Source: RGIG3102 sp964369975
GTDB lineage: Bacteria; Bacillota; Clostridia; Oscillospirales; Ruminococcaceae
Assembly: GCA_964369975.1 (NCBI GenBank)
Contig: CAYJFZ010000015.1
Coordinates: forward strand, 1-38,289
Length of the DNA stretch: 38,289 nt
Reading direction: 5' to 3'
The notes under the pieces: model-generated
What the model saw: only the letters and a program-made list of their open reading frames with translations
Databases searched by the model: none
What the model was told of the DNA's origin: nothing
Made by a program: the position numbers and the translations under genes
Part shown: positions 17,246 through 24,955 of the stretch, one piece after another
Layout: each line of letters starts with the position of its first letter
Position numbering within the stretch: the first letter of the stretch is position 1

Positions 17246-17986
17246 ATGAGTATCAAAACAGCTATAGTTACAGGTGGTGCAAAAGGCATAGGAAAGGCTA
17301 TTTGCTTAGCTTATGCAAAAGAGGGCTATAACTTAGTAATAAATTATTCAAGCAGCTCAAAAGAAGCTGAATTAACAGCAAAGGAATGCGAAAACTTTGG
17401 AGTTGAGTGTATAACTCTAAAAGCCGATGTATCAAAATCAGAAGACTGCAAAAATTTAGTTGAAAAAGCCTTAGAAAAATTTAAAACAGTAGACATCTTA
17501 GTAAATAATGCAGGTATAACAAAAGACAATCTTGTAATGCGTATGAGCGAAAGTGATTTTGACGATGTTATAAATGTAAATTTAAAAGGTACATTCAATA
17601 TGCTACAAGCTGTATCAAGACCAATGATGAAGCAAAGATGTGGCAGAATTATAAATATTTCAAGTGTTGTAGGCTTGCTTGGCAATATGGGTCAGGTGAA
17701 TTATTCAGCAAGTAAGGCTGGCATAATAGGAATGACAAAATCATTTGCTCGTGAAGTAGCGTCAAGAAATATCACAGTAAATGCAATAGCACCAGGCTTT
17801 ATCCAATCAGATATGACAGATAAATTATCAGATGAAATAAAACAAAAAATGAAAGAGCAAATACCTCTACAAACTTTTGGAACAGCGGATGATGTTGCAA
17901 ATGTAGCAGTATTTTTAGCAAGTGAAAAATCACAATACATAACAGGACAAACTCTGTCAGTAGACGGCGGAATGTCAATGAGATAG
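17246..17986 (+). CDS. fabG: 3-oxoacyl-ACP reductase
   Basis: NADPH-dependent short-chain dehydrogenase that reduces 3-oxoacyl-ACP. 246 residues. The cofactor motif is TGGAKGIGKAI, followed by NNAG at 87-90. The catalytic set is Asn112, Ser140, Tyr153 and Lys157 (YSASK). The C-terminal GQTLSVDGGMSM is typical of FabG. Ribosome site AAGGAG; eleven bases after fabD. Confidence 0.97.
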   Translation: MSIKTAIVTGGAKGIGKAICLAYAKEGYNLVINYSSSSKEAELTAKECENFGVECITLKADVSKSEDCKNLVEKALEKFKTVDILVNNAGITKDNLVMRMSESDFDDVINVNLKGTFNMLQAVSRPMMKQRCGRIINISSVVGLLGNMGQVNYSASKAGIIGMTKSFAREVASRNITVNAIAPGFIQSDMTDKLSDEIKQKMKEQIPLQTFGTADDVANVAVFLASEKSQYITGQTLSVDGGMSMR

Positions 17987-17994
17987 GAGCTATT

Positions 17995-19227
17995 ATGAAA
18001 AAAAGAGTAGTAATAACAGGTATGGGCGCAGTTTCTCCAATAGGAAACAATGTAAACGACATGTTTAACAACGCACAAAACGGCGTTTGTGGCATAGACT
18101 TTATTAAAAAATTTGATACAACAAACAATAAAGTAAAAATTGCAGCAGAAATTAAAGACTTAAATATAGAAGATTATATAGATAAAAAAGATTTAAGAAA
18201 GTATGCAAAGTTTACACAGTACGCTTTAATTGCTGCAAAAGAAGCAGTAGGCCAAAGTAAAATAACAAAAGAAAATACAGATATGGATGAGTGTATAGTA
18301 AATATAGCAAGTGGTATAGGCGGAATAGAAAACATTGAAGCAGAGCATGAAAAAGGCTTAAATAAAGGCTTTGATAGAGTATCGCCTTACTTTATACCTA
18401 TGGCTATATCAAATATGGCAGCTGGGGCTATCTCAATAGAGTTTGGCTTTCAAGGTAGCAGTACCTGTGTTGTAACAGCCTGTGCTTCTGCTTCAAATGC
18501 AATAGGTGATTCTTTTAGAGCATTAAGAGATGGCTATGCAAAAGTAGCTGTTTGTGGTGGTACAGAAGCAAGTATTACTCCTTTAGGTATAGGCGGCTTT
18601 ACTTCCCTAAGAGCCCTTTCTGAAAGCGAAGATCCAAAAAGGGCAAGTATTCCTTTTGATAAAGAAAGAAATGGCTTTGTAATGGGCGAGGGCGCTGGTA
18701 TCTTAGTATTAGAAGAATATGAACACGCGAAAAACAGAGGCGCTACAATTTTAGGCGAAGTAGTAGGTTATGGTACTACTTGTGATGCCTTTCATATGAC
18801 AGCCCCATCAGAAGACGGTAGCGGTGCTGCAAAAGCTATGATGATGGCAATGAAAGATGCAGGAGTATCACCAAGCGAAGTAGGCTACTTAAACGCTCAC
18901 GCAACAAGTACACCAATGAACGATAAATGCGAAACTATGTCTATAAAGTTAGCCTTTGGTGAAAATGCAAAAGATGTATTAATTTCAGGCACAAAATCTA
19001 TGACAGGTCATTTATTAGGAGCTGCAGGTGCAGTTGAGGGGATATTGACTACTTTATCATTAAATAACAATGTAGCCCTACCTACAGTAGGCTATAAAGA
19101 ATATGATGAAGACTGCGATTTAAGCGTTGTGAAAAACACAAAACAAGAACTAAACACACAATACGGAATGTCAACATCTTTAGGCTTTGGCGGACATAAT
19201 GTTGCATTATTATTCAAAAGAGGTTAA
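17995..19227 (+). CDS. fabF: 3-oxoacyl-ACP synthase II
   Basis: Condensing enzyme that extends acyl-ACP with malonyl-ACP. 410 residues. The Cys-His-His triad is complete: Cys163 in VVTACASASNA, His302 in NAHATSTPMND, and His339 in SMTGHLLGAAGAVE. No separate fabB is present in the operon, so this enzyme probably handles both saturated and unsaturated intermediates. Ribosome site TAGGAG. Confidence 0.97.
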   Translation: MKKRVVITGMGAVSPIGNNVNDMFNNAQNGVCGIDFIKKFDTTNNKVKIAAEIKDLNIEDYIDKKDLRKYAKFTQYALIAAKEAVGQSKITKENTDMDECIVNIASGIGGIENIEAEHEKGLNKGFDRVSPYFIPMAISNMAAGAISIEFGFQGSSTCVVTACASASNAIGDSFRALRDGYAKVAVCGGTEASITPLGIGGFTSLRALSESEDPKRASIPFDKERNGFVMGEGAGILVLEEYEHAKNRGATILGEVVGYGTTCDAFHMTAPSEDGSGAAKAMMMAMKDAGVSPSEVGYLNAHATSTPMNDKCETMSIKLAFGENAKDVLISGTKSMTGHLLGAAGAVEGILTTLSLNNNVALPTVGYKEYDEDCDLSVVKNTKQELNTQYGMSTSLGFGGHNVALLFKRG

Positions 19228-19228
19228 A

Positions 19229-19657
19229 ATGGAATTAAATACTTTACAAATTCAAGAAATAATACCGCATAGATACCCATTTTTATTAGTGGATAAAATA
19301 ACAGAATTAGTACCGGGTGAAAGCGCTACTGGTATAAAAACAACAACAGCGACAGAGTATTTTTATCAAGGGCACTTTCCGGATTATCCTGTAATGCCGG
19401 GGGTTTTAATTATTGAAGCCTTAGCTCAAGTAGGTGCAGTAGCGATATTATCATTAGAGGAATTTAAAGGTAAAAAAGTGTTATTTGGCGGGATAAAAAA
19501 CGCAAGATTTAAACAACAAGTAACACCGGGCGATATATTAATTTTAGAATGCAAACTAACAGAAAAAAGAGGGCCAATAGGCTATGGCTTAGCAAAAGCC
19601 TTAGTTAATGGAAAAGTAGCAGCACAAGGGGAATTATCTTTTGTGGTTGTAGATTAA
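19229..19657 (+). CDS. fabZ: 3-hydroxyacyl-ACP dehydratase
   Basis: Dehydrates 3-hydroxyacyl-ACP to trans-2-enoyl-ACP. From the ATG at 19229 it has 142 residues, the usual FabZ length; that ATG follows AGAGG and lies one base past the fabF stop, whereas the longer frame open from 19187 runs inside fabF. Hot-dog fold with IIPHRYPFLLVD, the catalytic His49 in GHFPDYPVMPG and Glu63 in IIEALAQ. Only one dehydratase is present and nothing marks it as a FabN-type isomerase. Confidence 0.95.
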   Translation: MELNTLQIQEIIPHRYPFLLVDKITELVPGESATGIKTTTATEYFYQGHFPDYPVMPGVLIIEALAQVGAVAILSLEEFKGKKVLFGGIKNARFKQQVTPGDILILECKLTEKRGPIGYGLAKALVNGKVAAQGELSFVVVD

Positions 19658-19676
19658 TTATAAGTAGGTAGATTTT

Positions 19677-20138
19677 ATGGTAGAAATATATTTCTCACAA
19701 ATTTATACAAAATTCAAGTTAAAGTTTTATCAAGCAGTTTTTTCAACCTTTGAAAAAAGAGAAGCAAGTTTATCAGTTGTAGAAACATTTTGCGTTGAGG
19801 TTATCTATGCTTTAAATAGGCCAACGGTAAAAGAATTTGCAGATTTTGCGCAGATTTCTTCACCGAATGCAGCTTATAAAGTGAATAGTTTAATTAAAAA
19901 AGGCTATATTCAAAAAGTGCAAAATGAAGATGATAAAAGAGAATTTTATCTTGAAGTAACAGATAAATACTTAAATTATGTAGGTATTACTTATGATTAC
20001 ATTGCCCTTGTTATGCAAAGAATAAAAGATAGATTCAAAGAAAGCGAAATTGAGCAACTTGAAGAAATCTTAAAAATTATGTCTGAGGAATTAATGCCAG
20101 AAATAGCAATTAACCCAAGAAGCGTAAACGATAAATAA
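19677..20138 (+). CDS. MarR-family regulator at the end of the fab operon
   Basis: 153-residue winged-helix protein. The recognition helix region ADFAQISSPNAAYKVNSLIKK and the wing NEDDKREFYLEVTDK are typical of MarR proteins, with long N- and C-terminal dimerisation helices. Its place as last gene of the operon suggests a FabT-like repressor of fatty-acid genes that senses acyl-ACP, with the palindrome at 9621 as its likely target. In streptococci fabT sits near the start of the cluster, so the position is different. The regulated pathway is inferred from context. Confidence 0.85.
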   Translation: MVEIYFSQIYTKFKLKFYQAVFSTFEKREASLSVVETFCVEVIYALNRPTVKEFADFAQISSPNAAYKVNSLIKKGYIQKVQNEDDKREFYLEVTDKYLNYVGITYDYIALVMQRIKDRFKESEIEQLEEILKIMSEELMPEIAINPRSVNDK

Positions 20139-20142
20139 AACT

Positions 20143-20173
20143 AAAACCGATTTTTTTAAAGTCGGTTTTTTTT
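20143..20173 (+). terminator. Terminator of the fatty-acid operon
   Basis: AAAACCGA (20143-20150) pairs with TCGGTTTT (20162-20169), extended by a T-run against AAA, and ends in eight Ts. It lies four bases past the MarR gene stop. Confidence 0.9.
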
Positions 20174-20188
20174 ATGTAAAAAAATGGC

Positions 20189-20218
20189 TGTAAATATAAA
20201 AAGGATATATGCTATAAT
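20189..20218 (+). promoter_or_regulatory. Probable promoter of the two-component operon
   Basis: A perfect TATAAT (20213-20218) is preceded by a weak TGTAAA (20189-20194) at an 18-base spacing. A direct repeat TCTTAAT (20229-20235 and 20252-20258, 23 bases apart) lies just downstream of the -10 box and could bind the response regulator. Confidence 0.45.
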
Positions 20219-20297
20219 ATTAATAAAATCTTAATGTTTTAACTACTTTATTCTTAATTTGAGATATGAGAAAATAAAGTTATAAAAAGGAGAATTT

Positions 20298-21023
20298 ATG
20301 AATAATATTTTAATTTGTGATGATGAAAAAGATATTGTTAATGCCTTAGAAATTTATTTGAATTTGCAAGAATACAAAATTTTTAAAGCATACAATGGGC
20401 AAGAAGCAGTAAATATAGTAAAAGAAAATGATATACAGCTATGCTTACTTGATGTTATGATGCCTATAAAAGATGGAATTAAAGCCATGCAAGAAATCAG
20501 AGAGTTTTCAAATGTTCCTATAATTTTACTCACAGCTAAAAGCGAGGACAACGACAAAATATTAGGCCTTAACAGTGGCGCTGATGACTATGTAGTAAAG
20601 CCTTTTAACCCTGTTGAAGTGTTAGCGAGGGTAAAGTCTCAGTTAAGAAGATACACTCATTTAGGCGCAAATATTAAGCAAGATAACATTATAAGAATAG
20701 GTAGTGTATCATTAAATGATGCAACTAAGGCTGTAACAGTGGATGATGAAAACATAAAGCTTACTCCAACAGAATACGATATTTTAAAATTATTAATGCA
20801 AAACAAAGGTAAAGTATACTCACCCAAAGAAATTTACATAAATATCTGGGAAGATTCTCCTATCGGCGTACAAAATACTATAGCAGTACACATAAGACAT
20901 TTAAGAGAAAAAATCGAAATTAACCCTACTCAGCCAAGGTATATAAAAGTTATCTGGGGACAAGGGTATAAATTTGATGATTCCTTAGTCGATGAAAGGA
21001 AGAAGAATGAAAAAAATACTTAA
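20298..21023 (+). CDS. OmpR/PhoB-type response regulator
   Basis: 241 residues. The receiver domain (1 to about 118) has the acidic pocket Asp8-Asp9, phosphoacceptor Asp52 in LLDVMMP, Thr79 and Lys101 in VVKPF. The C-terminal winged helix (about 135-230) has LTPTEYDILKLLMQNKG and the RHLREK recognition region with a WGQGYKF wing. The sequence resembles the VanR-like subfamily. Ribosome site AAGGAG. Its last codons overlap the next, very small gene. The partner kinase is two genes on; target genes are not evident. Confidence 0.95.
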   Translation: MNNILICDDEKDIVNALEIYLNLQEYKIFKAYNGQEAVNIVKENDIQLCLLDVMMPIKDGIKAMQEIREFSNVPIILLTAKSEDNDKILGLNSGADDYVVKPFNPVEVLARVKSQLRRYTHLGANIKQDNIIRIGSVSLNDATKAVTVDDENIKLTPTEYDILKLLMQNKGKVYSPKEIYINIWEDSPIGVQNTIAVHIRHLREKIEINPTQPRYIKVIWGQGYKFDDSLVDERKKNEKNT

Positions 21024-21108
21024 CGCAAAAACCTTTTTAATAACAAGCCTTGCTTTTTTAGCTTATTTTATATACTCAAAAGTAAAGCTAAATAGGAGGC
21101 TGAGATGA
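21007..21108 (+). CDS. Predicted 33-residue membrane protein between regulator and kinase
   Basis: A small ORF starts with ATG at 21007, six bases after AGGAAG, overlapping the response regulator by 17 bases in another frame. It ends with TGA at 21106-21108, overlapping the kinase ATG as ATGA. The peptide starts MKKILNAKTF, has one hydrophobic segment LITSLAFLAYFIYS, and ends with the basic tail KVKLNRRLR, so a single-pass protein with a cytoplasmic positive end is predicted. The kinase ribosome site AGGAGG is encoded within its last codons, so translation of the three genes is probably coupled. I do not recognise a family. Modulation of the sensor kinase is a guess from position. Confidence 0.65.
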   Translation: MKKILNAKTFLITSLAFLAYFIYSKVKLNRRLR

Positions 21109-23156
21109 AAAACTTTTTTTATAATTCAGGCGTGAAAGCTTTAAGTTTTATACTTTTAGTTATTTTTTTAATAGTTTTTTTTACAAATAGTATATTTTAT
21201 TATTTTAGTAATACACCTGCTTTATCGTATATTAACTCAAATGAATATGAAACAAGCGAAGAGTTTATAATGGCAATAGAGCAAGTGCCAATACAAGAAT
21301 CATTAGATTACTATAAAAGTATATTAGAACATGATTTATCACCTTATGACTGGGATGAAAATGATATTTTAAGTGATTATTCACCATATAAAGACTATGG
21401 CGCAAATACAAAACGGCCTTGGGTTAATATAGATATCTATTTTGAAATATTTTCTGATGGAGATGTCGTTATAACAAATTATAATAATGAACAAACTGAC
21501 TCAGAGTATAAAACGACAATAGAATTAAGCAACCTATATGAAAGTAGAATGGTCGAATTAAGCGAAAAATATATTAATGAAGAAGAATTTAAAAATGGCT
21601 TTGTTGTAGGCGATATAGTTACAGGAGTGTATCAAGAGGAGTTTATAGTAGTAGATGAGGATACCCTTGAAGTTATTTCATCTCCAAATCTAAGTGCAAA
21701 ATATGAGATAGTATTTCATTATAATAAAGATGATGTGCTGTCTTGGTGGGGTGCTGGCTATACTGGTATCTACTTAGAAATTGCCAACTTATTATTTATA
21801 ACTAAAGATTATAACTTAATATATATAATAATTAGTGCTATTTTAAGTTTTATTTTACTAATTCACTTATTTTTAACAACAGGGAAAAAAGACAAAGAGA
21901 CCCCCGTACACTTATCACAGATTGATAAAATACCTCTTGAAATTTTATTAATTATATATTCTTGTATTATAGCCTTACCTACTATGTACGCTGTAGTATT
22001 TGCTTGGAGTGTAGAGCTTTTAATGTTAGCTGCAAGTAGTATAATAGTTATTAGCTTATTAGTTTTATTAAGCTGTATCACACGGCTAAAAGCAGGCAAA
22101 TGGTACAGGAACACAATCACATATATGCTAATTAAGTTTTTTACTGCACCAGTAAGATATGCATATAATATATTAGTACTCGGCGTTTTAAAAACAAACT
22201 TTGTTTTAAAATCAATTTTATTTTGCACAGCTATATTACTATTAATAATATTAACTGCAAATCTTGGAACAGCATTTTTCTTGAGCATGGTTTTATGCGC
22301 TGTAATATTAGTTTTTAGCATTTATATAGCATACTTAAAAAAATCTACTGAAAAAATAGCGAAGGGTGATTATTCTTATAAAACAGAAGATAGATACCTA
22401 CTTTTAGACTTTAAAGAGTTTGCACAAAACTTAAATGAAATAAGCGAGGGCTTAGATTCAGCTATTGCTCAAAAAATAAAAAGTGAAAGGCTGAAAGCTG
22501 AGTTAATTACAAATGTTTCACATGATATAAAAACGCCTCTTACTTCAATAATTAATTATACAGACTTATTAAAGCAAGAGAAAATAGAAAATGAAAACGC
22601 AAAAGAATATATTGAAGTTTTAGATAGACAGTCGCAAAAATTAAAGCGTTTAGTAGATGATATTATGGACGCTTCAAAAATTTCAAGTGGGAATATTTCA
22701 GTTGAGTATGAAGAAATTGATTTAGCTGTAATTATTACGCAAATAGAAGGCGAATATCAAGAAAAATTAGAAGAAAAAGGCTTAAAACTAATTACGAAGT
22801 CAATAGAAAATCCTATAGTTGTAATAGCAGATAGTAGGCATTTAAACAGAATAATTGATAATTTAATGGTAAATGTTTTAAAATACTCATTAGAAAATAC
22901 AAGGGTGTATATAGATGTTTTGCAAAATGAAAATACTGTAACACTGAGTATAAAAAACACTTCAAAAGAGCCTTTAAATATATCCTCAGATGAATTGATG
23001 CAACGATTTGTAAGAGGGGATGAATCAAGGAATACACAAGGAAACGGCTTAGGCCTTTCTATAGCGCAAAGCCTTGCAGTATCCTTTGATGCACAACTTA
23101 ATATAATAATAGATGCTGACTTATTCAAAGCTGAATTAGATTTTAAACCCTTATAA
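21105..23156 (+). CDS. Multi-pass membrane sensor histidine kinase
   Basis: 683 residues. One membrane segment at about 12-34, a large extracellular domain to about 225 rich in Tyr, Asp and Glu without a recognised fold, then several membrane segments to about 410, a HAMP-like linker (KIAKGDYSYKTED), and the kinase core. The phosphoacceptor is His473 in NVSHDIKTPLTS. The ATPase domain has the N box (HLNRIIDNLMVNVLKYS) and GNGLGLSIAQ. The region between them lacks a clear DxGxG box, as in other kinases of this clostridial type. Ribosome site AGGAGG. It should phosphorylate Asp52 of the upstream regulator. The signal is unknown. Confidence 0.93.
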   Translation: MKNFFYNSGVKALSFILLVIFLIVFFTNSIFYYFSNTPALSYINSNEYETSEEFIMAIEQVPIQESLDYYKSILEHDLSPYDWDENDILSDYSPYKDYGANTKRPWVNIDIYFEIFSDGDVVITNYNNEQTDSEYKTTIELSNLYESRMVELSEKYINEEEFKNGFVVGDIVTGVYQEEFIVVDEDTLEVISSPNLSAKYEIVFHYNKDDVLSWWGAGYTGIYLEIANLLFITKDYNLIYIIISAILSFILLIHLFLTTGKKDKETPVHLSQIDKIPLEILLIIYSCIIALPTMYAVVFAWSVELLMLAASSIIVISLLVLLSCITRLKAGKWYRNTITYMLIKFFTAPVRYAYNILVLGVLKTNFVLKSILFCTAILLLIILTANLGTAFFLSMVLCAVILVFSIYIAYLKKSTEKIAKGDYSYKTEDRYLLLDFKEFAQNLNEISEGLDSAIAQKIKSERLKAELITNVSHDIKTPLTSIINYTDLLKQEKIENENAKEYIEVLDRQSQKLKRLVDDIMDASKISSGNISVEYEEIDLAVIITQIEGEYQEKLEEKGLKLITKSIENPIVVIADSRHLNRIIDNLMVNVLKYSLENTRVYIDVLQNENTVTLSIKNTSKEPLNISSDELMQRFVRGDESRNTQGNGLGLSIAQSLAVSFDAQLNIIIDADLFKAELDFKPL

Positions 23157-23165
23157 AAAAAATAA

Positions 23166-23196
23166 CCCCTTACCAAAATTTTGGTAAGGGTGTTTT
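23166..23196. terminator. Bidirectional terminator between convergent operons
   Basis: A perfect palindrome whose arms are CCCTTACC and GGTAAGGG around AAAATTTT (23167-23190). It is followed by TGTTTTTA on the + strand and, read leftward, by GTTATTTTTTTT. It can end both the histidine kinase operon and the leftward c-di-GMP operon. Confidence 0.9.
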
Positions 23197-23256
23197 TATA
23201 TAAATTATATTTTGCTACAATTAAGTTATTTATTATAAATTTAAAAAGATATTTGT

Positions 23257-23583
23257 TTAAGATTTATCTTGCTTAGTATCTATATCCCATAAATACACAG
23301 ATAAATCAACAGTATTATTTTGTGAAAACTCTACGCCTTCGCTCTCAAGCAAGCTTTTTTGAAGGCTATTGCCCATGATTCCAAAGGTTTTAGATAAATT
23401 ACCGTCTGAGTAAATTACTCGATGACAGGGAACAGTGTTATCATTGCAAGCTGCCATAGCAAAACCTACTACTCTACTTCTTCTTTGATTGCCTGTTAAA
23501 AGAGCAACTTGTGAATAAGTAGATACCTTGCCCTCGGGAATATTTTTTACAATTTCATAAATTTGTTTATATAATTGACTCAT
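23257..23583 (-). CDS. MGMT-family DNA-binding domain protein with active-site Cys
   Basis: 108 residues corresponding only to the C-terminal domain of O6-alkylguanine-DNA alkyltransferase. The helix-turn-helix GKVSTYSQVALLTG, the Arg-rich finger NQRRSRVVGFAMAAC and the acceptor motif VPCHRV (Cys53) are visible. Alkyltransferase-like (ATL) proteins of this size usually have Trp where this protein has Cys, so it may be a minimal alkyl acceptor instead of only a damage sensor. The N-terminal domain of Ogt/Ada is absent. Ribosome site AAAGGAT on the minus strand, nine bases after the diguanylate cyclase stop, so it is the last gene of that operon. Confidence 0.88.
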   Translation of the reverse strand: MSQLYKQIYEIVKNIPEGKVSTYSQVALLTGNQRRSRVVGFAMAACNDNTVPCHRVIYSDGNLSKTFGIMGNSLQKSLLESEGVEFSQNNTVDLSVYLWDIDTKQDKS

Positions 23584-23592
23584 TTTTATCCT

Positions 23593-24924
23593 TTAAATGA
23601 AGGTGAAAGAATCATCACTTTTTAACGAATCATGTACCCTTGCATTCATCCTTGATTGTTTGCTTGTTTCTTTATTGTCATACATTTTCTTATCAACTGT
23701 TTTAAAGAAATTATTATATTCTTCTACATTATTTCCTACAAATACATCAAAGCCAAAGGCTAAGGAGTATTTATGCGTATGTTTTTCATTGGCTTGTTGA
23801 ATTTCGCTTATAATAGTATGAATTGTTTCTTCAACTTCTGTTTTAGAACAGCCTGATAAAAGACTTACAAATTCATCACCGCCAACACGGAAAGTTTTGC
23901 CGTATTTTTTAAAGTTTTTATTTAGGCAGTAGTAAGATTTTCTTATTGCGTTATCACCTTCCATATGGCCTAAAATATCATTAATTTGCTTTAGATTGTT
24001 CATATCAGAAATTACACACCAAAGTTCTTTTTCCTGTGTATTATCAAAGAAGATGTCGTTTAATTCTTCGTGATATGCCTTAGTGTTGAGTCCACCTGTT
24101 AGAGGGTCATTAAAAGAGTATTCTAATAACATAGTTTTCATATTGTTTGAGACACTAGCTATTCTACCAACTTCATCTTTTGTATAAAGCTCTTTAGGTA
24201 TTTCAATTTTCATATTACCAGTTTCGGCAATTTTTGTCATAGACGCTTCGAGGGTTTCTAAGCTAAAGCTCATATTATTTGAGAAAAATCTGATAAATAA
24301 ACTCACAGCTACAATTACAATAAGGTTTATAATAACACCAAAAATTAAAATATTTAATACAAGATTGTCATTATGCTCTAAAGCTACATTTAGTAATCTT
24401 TCTTCTTCTTGTGAGAAGGTGTCAATACTTCCAAAAAAGTCATTTGCAATAGGTGTAACCACTTGTAAAGCATATAAAGCATCCGCATATTCGCCACCGC
24501 CTATCCAGATATCTGCTGATAGTATCATACTTTCTTTATAGGCGTTTTTTTCTTGTATAATTCTTTTGAACTCAGTAAGTTGTGAGCCAGATAATAAAAG
24601 CGAAAACTCATCCATTGCATAATCTAACTCATCAAAAGCTATAATGTATTCCTCATACAGCTCTAATCTTTTTACTTCATCTTCTTGTAATAAAATATCC
24701 CTACCTAAAACACGACAAACATACATACCCCTTGTTATTTCGCTTAATAGCTCTTTATTTCTTACATTATCATCAATAATATTTTCAGAAGAAGTATTAA
24801 CTGCAACTACTGAGAAAAAAGAAAATGAGCTTATTAAAATAACACAAAGGATAATAATAATTTGTAAAGGTACAAACTTCTTTTTGATTGGGACATTATT
24901 CAGCCATGCTGAAAAATTCTTCAT
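23593..24924 (-). CDS. Membrane-bound diguanylate cyclase (4-helix sensor, HAMP, GGDEF)
   Basis: 443 residues. Membrane segments at about 17-41 and 188-212 bracket an extracellular helical domain resembling the four-helix-bundle sensor of chemoreceptors. A HAMP-like region (about 213-265) is followed by a GGDEF domain (about 270-425) with an intact RVGGDEF at 346-352 and FNDPLTGGLN at its start, so synthesis of c-di-GMP from two GTP is expected. No RxxD inhibitory site precedes GGDEF (the residues there are KKYGKTF), so product feedback at that site is unlikely. It follows the phosphodiesterase gene by 31 bases and is probably co-transcribed. Confidence 0.92.
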   Translation of the reverse strand: MKNFSAWLNNVPIKKKFVPLQIIIILCVILISSFSFFSVVAVNTSSENIIDDNVRNKELLSEITRGMYVCRVLGRDILLQEDEVKRLELYEEYIIAFDELDYAMDEFSLLLSGSQLTEFKRIIQEKNAYKESMILSADIWIGGGEYADALYALQVVTPIANDFFGSIDTFSQEEERLLNVALEHNDNLVLNILIFGVIINLIVIVAVSLFIRFFSNNMSFSLETLEASMTKIAETGNMKIEIPKELYTKDEVGRIASVSNNMKTMLLEYSFNDPLTGGLNTKAYHEELNDIFFDNTQEKELWCVISDMNNLKQINDILGHMEGDNAIRKSYYCLNKNFKKYGKTFRVGGDEFVSLLSGCSKTEVEETIHTIISEIQQANEKHTHKYSLAFGFDVFVGNNVEEYNNFFKTVDKKMYDNKETSKQSRMNARVHDSLKSDDSFTFI

Positions 24925-24955
24925 ATATTCTTACCTGCTAACTATTTTTTATATT

